Shown in pieces: positions 29,261 through 37,904 of a stretch of 45,291 nucleotides of DNA. How positions within the stretch are numbered: position 1 is the first letter of the stretch; the number at the start of each line of letters is the position of its first letter. Source of the DNA: Saprospiraceae bacterium (GTDB lineage: Bacteria; Bacteroidota; Bacteroidia; Chitinophagales; Saprospiraceae). The notes beneath the pieces were generated by a model. It was not told the DNA's origin and searched no databases. It saw only the letters and a list, made by a program, of their open reading frames with translations. Made by a program: the position numbers and the translations under genes. The DNA lies in NCBI GenBank assembly GCA_021299835.1, contig JAJTER010000017.1:1-45291 (forward strand), written 5' to 3'.

Positions 29261-30903
29261 GGAAAGGTAGGGTGTTGCTTGTGGTGCTCTGTTCTAGATT
29301 GGATAAAATGGGCCAAGGCAATAACTTGAGATTCCTGATATAAATTTCCCGTTATGGTTATACTGGTTGGTTTTCCATTTATAAAGCCATTTGGTATAAC
29401 AATACATGGATGTCCAGTATAATTGGTAATAGTCAAACTGGTTCCTCCCCAGGATGGATTCAAGTAAAGATCAATTTTTGAAAAAACTTTTTCCTTCATA
29501 TCCTCCATGAGCATTTTACGTTTTCTATTGGCCTGAATGTATTCCACCGCAGGAATAAATCTAGACTCCCTAAATTTATTTGGCCAGGCATTTTTAATTT
29601 GCCTTACTAATAAATCATCTTTATTACTTCTCGTTAATTCATCGAAGGCAGCAGCTGATTCTGCTGATAAAATAGGAGATAAATATGGAAGTTCAGGTAA
29701 TTCAACAGGAATTAAATTTACCCCTTCTTTTTTCAACAGGGCTAAAATGAGGCTATCTTGCTGTTTGAATGGATAATTTCTGTCAAAAGAACTTTTTAAG
29801 TAGCCTATTTTTAAGGATTTTATATTCAACGTTGCATTATAGTTAAACGGAAATTCCTGCACAGATACATCTTTATTGTCCTTTCCCTGTATTACGGAAA
29901 ACACCAGGGCACAATCTTCTGCTGTCCTGGATATCGGACCTATTTTATCCATAGTCCAACTCAGTGCCATAGCACCATGTCTGCTTACCCTACCAAAGGT
30001 GGGTCTTAGTCCTGTAGTACCGCAAACGGTAGAGGGTGAAACAATACTTCCCAATGTTTCGGTACCTATGGCAAAAGGCATTAATCCAGCGGAAACGGCT
30101 GATGCACTGCCAGCTGAGGAGCCACTTGATCCGCTTTCTATATCCCATGGATTTTTAGTAGTACCTCCAAACCAAACATCGCCCCAAGCTAATGCTCCCA
30201 TAGATGTTTTAGCAATTAGAACCGCGCCTGCAGCATTCAGTTTTTGAATTACTGTCGCGTTTTCATTAATCACTTGATCCTTATATGGGGTTGCTCCCCA
30301 GGTAGTTTTATATCCCTCTGTGGCCAATAAATCTTTTGCTCCATAAGGGATTCCGTGTAATAATCCACGATATTTACCAGCAGCTATTTCTTCATCTGCC
30401 TTTTTTGCTTGCTTAAGTGCCAGATCTTCTGTTACCGTTATAACACAAAATAAGCTGCTATTGTACTTTTTGATCCTAGATATGAAATATTGAGTGAGCT
30501 CTACGGAACTGATTTGCTTAGATTTAATTAGATAGGCTAGTTCTGAAATGGAATACCAGGGAAGTTTTGCCTTATCTATCTTAAATGGCTTTACCATACT
30601 TAGTGTTAATCCGGAGGCACCTGTTTGCGACTGAAATCCCGACGGTCTGGGGTCAAAAACGAAGGCCGGTGACACGCCATTGTCAATGTCCTTTTCTCTG
30701 TTTTTACTAAATCCTTTGTTGAATTCTGATACACCAGGCAGTAAAGAATCTATCTCTTGTTCAGAAAATTGTAGCCCCATAATATTTGCAGCTTCCTTTA
30801 TGGAATCACTCGTGATTATTGGTTCTATCATTTTTTCAAAAAAAGCGCCAAAAATAAAAGTGCAAACTAAAATTATTGCTGTTGAAATGCCTGATTTTTT
30901 CAT
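29257..30903 (-). CDS. Amidase-signature family amidase, exported or membrane-anchored
   Basis: From the ATG at 30903 the protein has 548 residues and starts with KKSGISTAIILVCTFIFGAFF, a signal peptide or anchor. The amidase-signature domain spans about residues 115-540. The Ser-cis-Ser-Lys triad is visible: Lys in GIPYGAKDLLA, the cis-Ser in the SGSSGSSAGSASAVSAG glycine/serine-rich stretch, and the nucleophile Ser in ETLGSIVSP (usual form GTDTGGSI). The family hydrolyses amides such as peptide or N-acyl amides; substrate unknown. It starts 86 nt from the aspartate kinase gene, divergently, and is coupled to the downstream flavoprotein gene. Confidence 0.9.
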   Translation of the reverse strand: MKKSGISTAIILVCTFIFGAFFEKMIEPIITSDSIKEAANIMGLQFSEQEIDSLLPGVSEFNKGFSKNREKDIDNGVSPAFVFDPRPSGFQSQTGASGLTLSMVKPFKIDKAKLPWYSISELAYLIKSKQISSVELTQYFISRIKKYNSSLFCVITVTEDLALKQAKKADEEIAAGKYRGLLHGIPYGAKDLLATEGYKTTWGATPYKDQVINENATVIQKLNAAGAVLIAKTSMGALAWGDVWFGGTTKNPWDIESGSSGSSAGSASAVSAGLMPFAIGTETLGSIVSPSTVCGTTGLRPTFGRVSRHGAMALSWTMDKIGPISRTAEDCALVFSVIQGKDNKDVSVQEFPFNYNATLNIKSLKIGYLKSSFDRNYPFKQQDSLILALLKKEGVNLIPVELPELPYLSPILSAESAAAFDELTRSNKDDLLVRQIKNAWPNKFRESRFIPAVEYIQANRKRKMLMEDMKEKVFSKIDLYLNPSWGGTSLTITNYTGHPCIVIPNGFINGKPTSITITGNLYQESQVIALAHFIQSRTEHHKQHPTFP

Positions 30904-30921
30904 AGTGTTTGAGTTAATTTC

Positions 30922-30929
30922 CAAAATTA
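30922..30929 (-). promoter_or_regulatory. Putative -7 box for the amidase gene
   Basis: TAATTTTG on the minus strand matches TAnnTTTG and lies 18 nt upstream of the ATG at 30903. It sits back to back with the aspartate kinase box at 30955. Confidence 0.4.
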
Positions 30930-30954
30930 AAAAACTAATTCCATTTTTTCATTT

Positions 30955-30962
30955 TACTTTTG
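30955..30962 (+). promoter_or_regulatory. Putative -7 box for the aspartate kinase operon
   Basis: TACTTTTG matches TAnnTTTG, 26 nt before the ATG at 30989. No proper -33 TTG is evident. It would drive aspartate kinase, tilS, the Omp28-like gene, the HsdR-N-like gene and possibly anmK. Confidence 0.42.
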
Positions 30963-30988
30963 TTTATCCTAAATTAAATAATGATAGA

Positions 30989-32263
30989 ATGAATTCGGAA
31001 TTAAAGGTTTTTAAATTTGGTGGCGCATCGCTAAAAGATACAGCATCATTTTTAAATGTGGCAAATATTCTTAAAACTCATAAAGCTGATGTAGTCGTTC
31101 TCTCTGCCTCTGGAAAAATTACAGATAAACTTGAATCCTTAATTCAGGCATACCATAAAAAATTAATAGAGCAACAAGACATCTGGCATGATATTAAATC
31201 TTATCATATTGCTTTGGCTGCTTCTCTTTTAGATCAGACAGACGAAGTTTTTGATGTTATCAATGATTTATTTGTTGAAATAGATTGGGTATTAGACGAA
31301 GAGCCATGTGCAGATTTTAACTACTGTTATGACCAAATTATTGGCATCGGAGAATTATTATCTACCAGAATTATGCATGCATTGTTACTCAAGTTAAATT
31401 TGAAAGCTGTTTGGATAGATGCGCGTGATATAATTACTACCGATGATAATTACAGGGAAGGTTGGGTGTATTGGAACGAAACGGATGTGAAATGTAAAAA
31501 GGTAATTGAACCTCATATTTCTAACGGTTCTTTAGTTATTATACCTGGATTTATTGGTTCTACTTTAGATAATAACACTGTTTCTCTAGGTAGAGAAGGC
31601 TCTGATTATTCTGCGGCTATTTTGAGTCACTGTTTGAACGCTCATAGTTTGACTATCTGGAAAGATGTTGCAGGAGTATATAATGCCGATCCCAGGCTTT
31701 TTACCGATGCCGTTTTATTACCTGTTATTTCCTATAAGGAAGCAATTGAAATGACCTATTATGGAGCAAAGGTAATTCACCTTAAAACCATTAAACCTTT
31801 ACAAGCCAAAAATATACCTCTAAAAGTTAAATCTTTTATGCAGCCAGACCTTGAAGGTACTTTTTTTGGTGGTGATGAAAAAGTTAATTATCCTCCCATC
31901 ATTATTAATGAATCAAGTCAGATTTTACTAACTGTTGAACCCAAAGATTATTCTTTTATAGCAGAAAAGGATATAGCATTTATTTTTAATGTTTTTCATG
32001 AAATTGGTTTTCAGGTTAATTTTATGCAAAATACGGGTCTTCATCTTTGTATCTGCGGAAGTTGTCCTTTTTTTGATGCTAATCAATTAGAGCAGATACT
32101 TCAACCGAATTTTGCCGTAAGTATTCAAAATAATTGTAACTTAATGATTATTAGGCATTATACAAATGACTTGAAAATCAAAATGATGGAAAATGTGCAG
32201 GTTTTAGTCGCAGGTGATGTAAATGGTACTTTTCAAATGATTTATATGGATATTGCAAAGTGA
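30989..32263 (+). CDS. Aspartate kinase
   Basis: The enzyme phosphorylates L-aspartate, the first step to lysine, threonine, methionine and diaminopimelate. The ATG at 30989 is chosen because the protein then begins MNSELKVFKFGGASL, the conserved N-terminal motif; the frame is open further upstream but that part is antisense to the amidase gene. The kinase core (residues about 1-290) includes GREGSDYSAAIL and DVAGVYNADPR. The C-terminal regulatory region is short, with one or two weak ACT-like repeats, so feedback control is uncertain. The stop overlaps the tilS GTG start by 4 nt. Confidence 0.93.
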   Translation: MNSELKVFKFGGASLKDTASFLNVANILKTHKADVVVLSASGKITDKLESLIQAYHKKLIEQQDIWHDIKSYHIALAASLLDQTDEVFDVINDLFVEIDWVLDEEPCADFNYCYDQIIGIGELLSTRIMHALLLKLNLKAVWIDARDIITTDDNYREGWVYWNETDVKCKKVIEPHISNGSLVIIPGFIGSTLDNNTVSLGREGSDYSAAILSHCLNAHSLTIWKDVAGVYNADPRLFTDAVLLPVISYKEAIEMTYYGAKVIHLKTIKPLQAKNIPLKVKSFMQPDLEGTFFGGDEKVNYPPIIINESSQILLTVEPKDYSFIAEKDIAFIFNVFHEIGFQVNFMQNTGLHLCICGSCPFFDANQLEQILQPNFAVSIQNNCNLMIIRHYTNDLKIKMMENVQVLVAGDVNGTFQMIYMDIAK

Positions 32264-33627
32264 GAAAGTTATCGCTAGAATCTTTCTTTTTAGATAGTCT
32301 TAAACAGCTCGTTAGGGGTGATTTATCTGATAAATCTTTCCTTTTAGGGATTAGTGGTGGAAGTGATTCAATGTGCCTTGCCAATTTGTTCTTAAAATCA
32401 GGACTAAAATTTGGTGTCATCCATATAAATTATTCACTTCGGGGGAGTGAATCTGTTGAGGATATGAATTTTGTAACCACCTGGGCTAAAAATCATGATA
32501 TCGAGTGCTTTGTTAAGGTCGTAGATACACCTTTTATCCTATCTAATCAAGGAGGTAATGTGCAACAAATGGCAAGAGATTTTCGCTATTCCTTTTTCGA
32601 AGAAACCAGATTAAAATACCATTTTGATTTTATTTGTACCGCTCATCATGCCTCCGATTGGTTAGAAACGGTCATTTTTAATGTCTTAAGAGGTGGCTTT
32701 CTACAAGCCCTTATCGGCATACCTGATATAAATGGAGTTATTTTGCGTCCTCTTTTATCGTTCCCTAAAAAGGAAATTATTGATTATCTAATTCAAAATG
32801 ATATATCTTTTCGCAGCGATTCAAGTAATAACAAACTTATATATCATAGAAATTTGATAAGGCACGAAATTATACCAGTATTAAGAAAAATTAATCCTTC
32901 TTTATTATCTACTTTTTTGAAAAATAAAAGAGTTTGGTCAGAATTAATCCAGATTAAAAATGAATTCGTTTCAAGTGAATCTAAAAAATTAGTTACTCAT
33001 TTATCCGACAACGAATTTCTCATAGATATTGATGGTTTAAATGAATGTTTAGCACCCATTACTTTTTTATATGAAATTTTAATTCCTTTAGGTTTTACTT
33101 CAAAAATGATTTATGAGATCGTTGAAATGAAGGAAAAGTCAATGCCAATTGGTTCTGTTTTCACACACAATGATGTAAAAATTATTAAGTTGGAAAAGTA
33201 TCTGAGGTTGATAAAGGAAATTGAATCTCCTTTATTTACTAATGAAATGGAGATAACCCAAAATGGAAATATCGAATACGCCAAGGGTAGACGCATTTCT
33301 GTAAAGAATAGTAGGAATATTCCTGAAAATTTAAATCAGGGAGCAGAAAAAATTTTCGTGGATATAAAAAAAATAATTTTACCATTGTATGTAAGAAAAT
33401 GGAAATATGGAGATTATTTTTACCCATTAAACATGAATAATCAGCGAAAAAAACTTCAAGATTATCTCACTGACAAAAAGATTGATAAATTAAAAAAAGA
33501 AGATATTTATCTTCTTGTTGATGCCAATAATCAAATTATTTGGGTCATTGGTTTAAGACAAGATAATAGGTGTAAGATTGATTCAAATACCGAACATATC
33601 CTTATATTTGAGCATAAAATAAATTAA
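32260..33627 (+). CDS. tilS: tRNA(Ile)-lysidine synthase
   Basis: TilS modifies C34 of tRNA(Ile)-CAU to lysidine so that it reads AUA. The 455-residue product has the PP-loop ATP motif SGGSDS (residues 32-37) and HINYSLRG (about 56). HHASDWLETVIFNVLRG (about 128-144) is the HxxDxxET motif. The TilS_C domain is at the end (PLYVRKWKYGDYF, LQDYLTDKKI). The start is GTG at 32260, overlapping the aspartate kinase stop (GTGA), which suggests translational coupling. AUA codons are frequent in this AT-rich genome, so it should be essential. Confidence 0.95.
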   Translation: MRKLSLESFFLDSLKQLVRGDLSDKSFLLGISGGSDSMCLANLFLKSGLKFGVIHINYSLRGSESVEDMNFVTTWAKNHDIECFVKVVDTPFILSNQGGNVQQMARDFRYSFFEETRLKYHFDFICTAHHASDWLETVIFNVLRGGFLQALIGIPDINGVILRPLLSFPKKEIIDYLIQNDISFRSDSSNNKLIYHRNLIRHEIIPVLRKINPSLLSTFLKNKRVWSELIQIKNEFVSSESKKLVTHLSDNEFLIDIDGLNECLAPITFLYEILIPLGFTSKMIYEIVEMKEKSMPIGSVFTHNDVKIIKLEKYLRLIKEIESPLFTNEMEITQNGNIEYAKGRRISVKNSRNIPENLNQGAEKIFVDIKKIILPLYVRKWKYGDYFYPLNMNNQRKKLQDYLTDKKIDKLKKEDIYLLVDANNQIIWVIGLRQDNRCKIDSNTEHILIFEHKIN

Positions 33628-33628
33628 C

Positions 33629-34678
33629 ATGAGAATTATTATCCTTTCAATCATTAGCACATTTTTATATATAAATTCTATGTCTGCCCAAGGTAGTGAC
33701 ACTAAGCAAAACGGTTTAGTAGTTAAATTATCAGCTACCTGGTGTCCTGTTTGTTCTGGTGCAGCCTGGAATTCTTATAACTCGCTTTTAAATAATGTGA
33801 AAAATAATGCCTTTTTTTTTACGGCACATTCAAGTTCAACCTCAAGACTTTTCTCTCAAACTGGCTCTGATATCATAAGAAACTTTGATCAATCTGCATA
33901 TCAACCGGCATTTTATCTAAATGGTCTAAATAAGGGGTCAGGGGGATCCGTAACAGAAAGGGAAATCAAAAATACTATTGAAGATGATGTAACTAAAGAG
34001 CCATCGGCGCTAATGAAAACAGTAGCAAGAGCCTCGGGTAATACAAGTATTAAAGCACAGGTGACCCTTACTTTCCCCAAGTTAATGACAGGAAACTATA
34101 CGATTGGGCTATATTTGGTTGAAAAGGTGGTTAAAGAAATTCAAGCTGGGTTATCAGGCACCGTTGAACACAAAAATGTACTTAGAAATTCATTCTTTGC
34201 TCAAAGTTTTGGAGAAGATCTTGCTGGTACTTCTTTTGCAGCGGGGTATTCAAAAACTATCTCTGCTACCATTAATCTACCTGCTAACTCCTCTGCTGCC
34301 AATTTTGAAGTAATAGCTGTGCTATGGAAAAAAAATGGAGTAAAATATGAGTTTGTTAATGTCCATGGTACCTCAGACATGGCTGGTGTATTAACAAATA
34401 TTTCTGAAAAGGTAGATGAAAACTTTAATTTCATAGTGACAAACGCTACATTAAACCACATTGAGTTTCAGTTCTCCAGTCTATCTTTGCCTTTAAATGG
34501 GGTTACTGTACAATTAAGAGATATATTAGGTAGAACGGTTAAACAGGAAAAAGGTGTTCAGTTTTCAAATGATTTTCAAAAAATGCAATTTTCTAACCTG
34601 AATTTATCGCCGGGAACTTATATTATTTCTTTTGAATCACGCGAATTTCTTATTTCAAGAAAGGTTATGATTAAATGA
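33629..34678 (+). CDS. Omp28-like thioredoxin-fold protein with T9SS sorting domain
   Basis: The 349-residue protein begins with a signal peptide (to about residue 20). Its thioredoxin-like segment has ATWCPVC (Cys39, Cys42), the CxxC motif of Omp28-type proteins, then a beta-rich region (about 125-255). The C-terminal ~80 residues form a type A T9SS sorting domain with VQLRDILGRTVKQ, LSPGTYIISFES and RKVMIK. It would be carried to the cell surface or secreted. The start is one nucleotide after tilS, and its stop overlaps the next ATG by 4 nt. Whether it is an active disulfide enzyme is not shown. Confidence 0.82.
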   Translation: MRIIILSIISTFLYINSMSAQGSDTKQNGLVVKLSATWCPVCSGAAWNSYNSLLNNVKNNAFFFTAHSSSTSRLFSQTGSDIIRNFDQSAYQPAFYLNGLNKGSGGSVTEREIKNTIEDDVTKEPSALMKTVARASGNTSIKAQVTLTFPKLMTGNYTIGLYLVEKVVKEIQAGLSGTVEHKNVLRNSFFAQSFGEDLAGTSFAAGYSKTISATINLPANSSAANFEVIAVLWKKNGVKYEFVNVHGTSDMAGVLTNISEKVDENFNFIVTNATLNHIEFQFSSLSLPLNGVTVQLRDILGRTVKQEKGVQFSNDFQKMQFSNLNLSPGTYIISFESREFLISRKVMIK

Positions 34679-35139
34679 GTGTATGGCTTGATATAGATTT
34701 ACTTCAGGTTCAACCCTTTATTAAAATTAGAAAAAAGCCACAGGGAAATGAAATTTTTGATACTGTAAGAAAAAAATGGCTTATTCTACAACCTGAAGAA
34801 TGGGTGAGGCAGTTAATGGTCTTGTATTTATCTAAAATTCTTCATTTTCCATTAAACCATTTTTCAATTGAGAAAGGCGTATCTAAAGGTCTCAAAAAGG
34901 GCAGGTGGGATATATTAATTTTTGACTATTCCATGAAGCCATTTTTGTTGATTGAATGTAAATCTCCTAATATCTATTTAACTGATGATGTTATTTATCA
35001 AGCCGCAGTATATAATATTGAGTTAAAAGCCCCTTATATTGCCGTTACGAATGGTACAAATACCAGTTGTTTTATGATAGATAAACCAAATAATGGCTAT
35101 AATTTTCTTACCGCCTTTCCTGTTTATCCAATCTTGTAA
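34675..35139 (+). CDS. Stand-alone HsdR N-terminal-type (PD-(D/E)XK) protein
   Basis: The small 154-residue protein resembles the type I restriction enzyme R-subunit N-terminal domain (HSDR_N_2), including EEWVRQLMVLYL and the nuclease-like core GRWDILIFD...FLLIECKSP, with Asp79, Glu94 and Lys96 in the PD-(D/E)XK arrangement. No helicase, methylase or specificity gene is nearby. Such stand-alone proteins are frequent in Bacteroidota and their role is unknown. The ATG overlaps the Omp28-like stop (ATGA), and anmK follows after 9 nt, so it is embedded in a housekeeping operon. Confidence 0.8.
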   Translation: MSVWLDIDLLQVQPFIKIRKKPQGNEIFDTVRKKWLILQPEEWVRQLMVLYLSKILHFPLNHFSIEKGVSKGLKKGRWDILIFDYSMKPFLLIECKSPNIYLTDDVIYQAAVYNIELKAPYIAVTNGTNTSCFMIDKPNNGYNFLTAFPVYPIL

Positions 35140-35148
35140 TATTTCCTT

Positions 35149-36339
35149 ATGAATGTTCAAATTGAAAAGTTATATAAAATAGCTGCCTCAAATAAAAGAT
35201 GCATTATTGGTCTGATGTCAGGGACTTCCTTAGATGGTTTGGATATTGCTCTTTGTCAAATTACCGGCGCTGGGGTTCAAACTAAAGTTGAAGTTAAGCA
35301 CTTCAAAACTGTTAGTTACTCCAATAAAATTAAGGATAATATTCTTGCTGTTTTTGCAAAAAAAAATATTTCATTTGAGGTATTAACCCTTGTAAATCCA
35401 TGGTTAGCAAAGATTCATTCTGAAATGATTTTAGACGCTCTCAAGGATTGGAAAATAAAACCGTCTGAAATAGATATTATAGCTAGTCATGGTCAAACTG
35501 TTTTTCATTCGCCTTTCAGACTTCATAAAAACAAGAATTTTGGGAATGCGACTTTTCAAATAGGGGATGGAGATCATATTGCCATTCATACGGGTATTAT
35601 CACTGTCAGTGACTTTAGACAGAAGCATATTGCTGCAGGTGGAGAAGGGGCGCCTTTGGCGCTATATGGGGATTGTTTACTTTTTAATGAAATAGGTGTT
35701 CCTACTATTTTATTAAATATTGGTGGTATTTCCAATTTCACCTATTTACCCGGTACAGATAATTTTGATGGGGCTTTAGTAACGGATACTGGTCCTGGAA
35801 ATACATTGTTAGATGCTGTTGTGAAACAGTTTTATCCTCATCTGTCCTTTGATTTGGACGGAGAAATTGCTTCGTCAGGAAAAATAAATTATGAAGTTCT
35901 TAACCTTTGGAAAAGTTTGCCCTTTTTTAGTGAAGCAATACCAAAAACAACTGGGCCGGAATTATTTGAATGGTCCTCTCTGATGACTATGAGTAAAGAA
36001 AATTTAGGCATCGTTCTAAATCCTCAAGACTTATTAGCTACATTAACTCTTCTAACCGCTGAAACAATCACTGATTGCATAAAAAGGGTAGTGCCAAATT
36101 GGAGGGAAACCAGAAGATTTGGTAGCGGAGGTGGGTGTCATAACAAACTCCTTATGTCTCATATTCACAGGCTCATGCCCGGCTCAAATTTCATGAATCC
36201 TTCTATTTTAGGTATTCCAGGTGATACTAAAGAAGCGGTTCTTTTCGCTGTATTAGCTAATGAAACGCTGTCAGGTGGCAAAACTCTTTATGGTGATAAC
36301 CCTTCGGTTTGTATGGGTAAAATAAGCCTTCCTTCCTAG
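35149..36339 (+). CDS. anmK: Anhydro-N-acetylmuramic acid kinase
   Basis: AnmK hydrolyses and phosphorylates 1,6-anhydro-MurNAc to MurNAc 6-phosphate during peptidoglycan recycling. The 396-residue product has the ATP-binding GLMSGTSLDGLD motif (about residues 21-32), IASHGQTVFHSP (about 108-119) and the GGISNFTYLP and TDTGPGNTLLD segments. Partner etherase (murQ) is not adjacent. It is the last gene in the aspartate kinase operon, with its stop 1 nt from the DUF1501 stop on the opposite strand. Confidence 0.95.
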   Translation: MNVQIEKLYKIAASNKRCIIGLMSGTSLDGLDIALCQITGAGVQTKVEVKHFKTVSYSNKIKDNILAVFAKKNISFEVLTLVNPWLAKIHSEMILDALKDWKIKPSEIDIIASHGQTVFHSPFRLHKNKNFGNATFQIGDGDHIAIHTGIITVSDFRQKHIAAGGEGAPLALYGDCLLFNEIGVPTILLNIGGISNFTYLPGTDNFDGALVTDTGPGNTLLDAVVKQFYPHLSFDLDGEIASSGKINYEVLNLWKSLPFFSEAIPKTTGPELFEWSSLMTMSKENLGIVLNPQDLLATLTLLTAETITDCIKRVVPNWRETRRFGSGGGCHNKLLMSHIHRLMPGSNFMNPSILGIPGDTKEAVLFAVLANETLSGGKTLYGDNPSVCMGKISLPS

Positions 36340-36340
36340 G

Positions 36341-37900
36341 TTACCGTTGTAAAACTACCTGCATGGTTTTGTGTTGTAAGCCCTGCCTAATGTGAACAAA
36401 ATAAATGCCATTTGACAAATCACTTAAATCCATTTGTAAATTCTGCTCTCCAGAAAACATGCCATTCCATTTTTGCTGCTTGATAGTTTGTCCCTGACCA
36501 TTCATCAAATGCAGGTAGCAATCTCCTCCGACAGATTGAAAAGTAAGATTTATAGGTCCCCAGGTAGGATTAGGATATAGCTCGACAAACATAGGTAAAA
36601 GAACTTCATTTACGGGTGTGGCCGTTTGACAATTCTTAATAATTGGAAGCTTAACAAAATCATTAAATATAAGCTGTTTAACTTCGTTTTCTTTTACCCC
36701 AAACCAATCTACCAAGATAGAACCATAGATATTTCTAAAATCTATCTGCATAGAAACACCAGCTTGAGAGGGTACTGGATTGGGAATCTGTACATTTTCT
36801 CCAGTTATTCTATTTTGAACACAAGTACCAAATAAAAATAAAGGTGCAGCATTACCGTGATCTGTACCACCGCTATTATTAGACTGAATTTGCCTTCCAA
36901 ATTCAGAGTAGGTCATTCCTACGACTCTATTTGAGAGATTTAACAGTTCGAGATCTTTTTGGAACGCTTCAATGGCTGTCGATAAACTGCCAAGTAATTC
37001 AGCATGGGTACCTGTGGTGTTATCGGTAGCTATGGTCTGATTTGCATGGGTATCAAAACCACCAATTCTAGCTATATATACCTTACTTTTTAATCCCCCT
37101 GATATAAGTAAAGCGATAGATTTTAATTGAGTAGCCAGGCTATTATTGGTAGGATATGTAGCTAAATTTTTGCCTTTTTCTGCAGCCTTTTGAATTAATT
37201 TCGAATAAGCATTTGTTTGAAGAATTGATTTTTGCAGATATTTCAACTCTTCACCATAAGATATTGATTCAAAGTTTTCAGCGTCATTTTCTGCTAACGC
37301 TCTTAGGTTTTTGGGGTCATTTACCGCGATACCAAAATTCCCCGAGGCACCCTCACATGTTTGAGAAACAGTGCTACCAATAGTTAATGCAAATGGATCA
37401 GGATATTCAATAGAAGGATATTTTTCTGGAAATCCTGGATATTTTGAATCTAAGAATCTTCCAATCCATCCTGAGTTTATATACTCATTTGATGTGGAGG
37501 CACTATTCCAAATATCTGTTGACCTAAAGTGAGATCTATTTTGATTAGGATACCCGACGCTTTGTAAAACACCAAGTTTCTCTTCCTTATACAAAGTGGC
37601 AAGGCCTGTCATCCTGCTATGTAGCCCTAATTTATCAGTAAGTTTAAGAACTTTTGACTCGGGTAGAGCAATATTAGATCTGACACGCATAAGTCCTTCA
37701 TATTGATCGATAGGAATGACCATATTCAAACCATCGTTCCCGCCATTCATCTGAATCAATATCAATATTTTATCATCAAAAGGGTCCATTCCTGATAAAA
37801 AGGGCGACTCAGCTTGGGCAAATATATCCAGGCCATTGATTAGGAATGGTATAGTCAAACTAACGCCTGACTTTTTTATAAAATGTCTTCTGTTCATCAT
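36341..37900 (-). CDS. DUF1501 protein with twin-arginine signal and T9SS sorting domain
   Basis: The 519-residue protein begins MMNRRHFIKKSGVSLTIPF, matching the Tat motif (R-R-x-F-I-K) with a hydrophobic run. The DUF1501 domain (about residues 45-415) has ILIQMNGGNDGLN, NRSHF and MTYSEFGRQ motifs, and is related to alkaline phosphatase/sulfatase-like folds. The last ~75 residues are a type A T9SS sorting domain (VELYPNPTWGPINL, LSNGIYFVHIRQG). The gene lies 4 nt after the DUF1800 gene, the usual partner. Biochemical function is unknown. A start at the second Met is equally possible. Confidence 0.88.
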   Translation of the reverse strand: MMNRRHFIKKSGVSLTIPFLINGLDIFAQAESPFLSGMDPFDDKILILIQMNGGNDGLNMVIPIDQYEGLMRVRSNIALPESKVLKLTDKLGLHSRMTGLATLYKEEKLGVLQSVGYPNQNRSHFRSTDIWNSASTSNEYINSGWIGRFLDSKYPGFPEKYPSIEYPDPFALTIGSTVSQTCEGASGNFGIAVNDPKNLRALAENDAENFESISYGEELKYLQKSILQTNAYSKLIQKAAEKGKNLATYPTNNSLATQLKSIALLISGGLKSKVYIARIGGFDTHANQTIATDNTTGTHAELLGSLSTAIEAFQKDLELLNLSNRVVGMTYSEFGRQIQSNNSGGTDHGNAAPLFLFGTCVQNRITGENVQIPNPVPSQAGVSMQIDFRNIYGSILVDWFGVKENEVKQLIFNDFVKLPIIKNCQTATPVNEVLLPMFVELYPNPTWGPINLTFQSVGGDCYLHLMNGQGQTIKQQKWNGMFSGEQNLQMDLSDLSNGIYFVHIRQGLQHKTMQVVLQR

Positions 37901-37904
37901 TGTA

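Noticed and set aside
30680-30988. The aspartate kinase frame is open for about 100 codons upstream of 30989.
   Set aside because: That part is antisense to the amidase N-terminus, includes the promoter region, and the conserved kinase motif KFGGAS begins only nine residues after the ATG at 30989.
34675-35139. A type I restriction-modification or other defence island around the HsdR-N-like gene.
   Set aside because: The neighbours are tilS, an Omp28-like gene and anmK; there is no methylase, specificity subunit or helicase.
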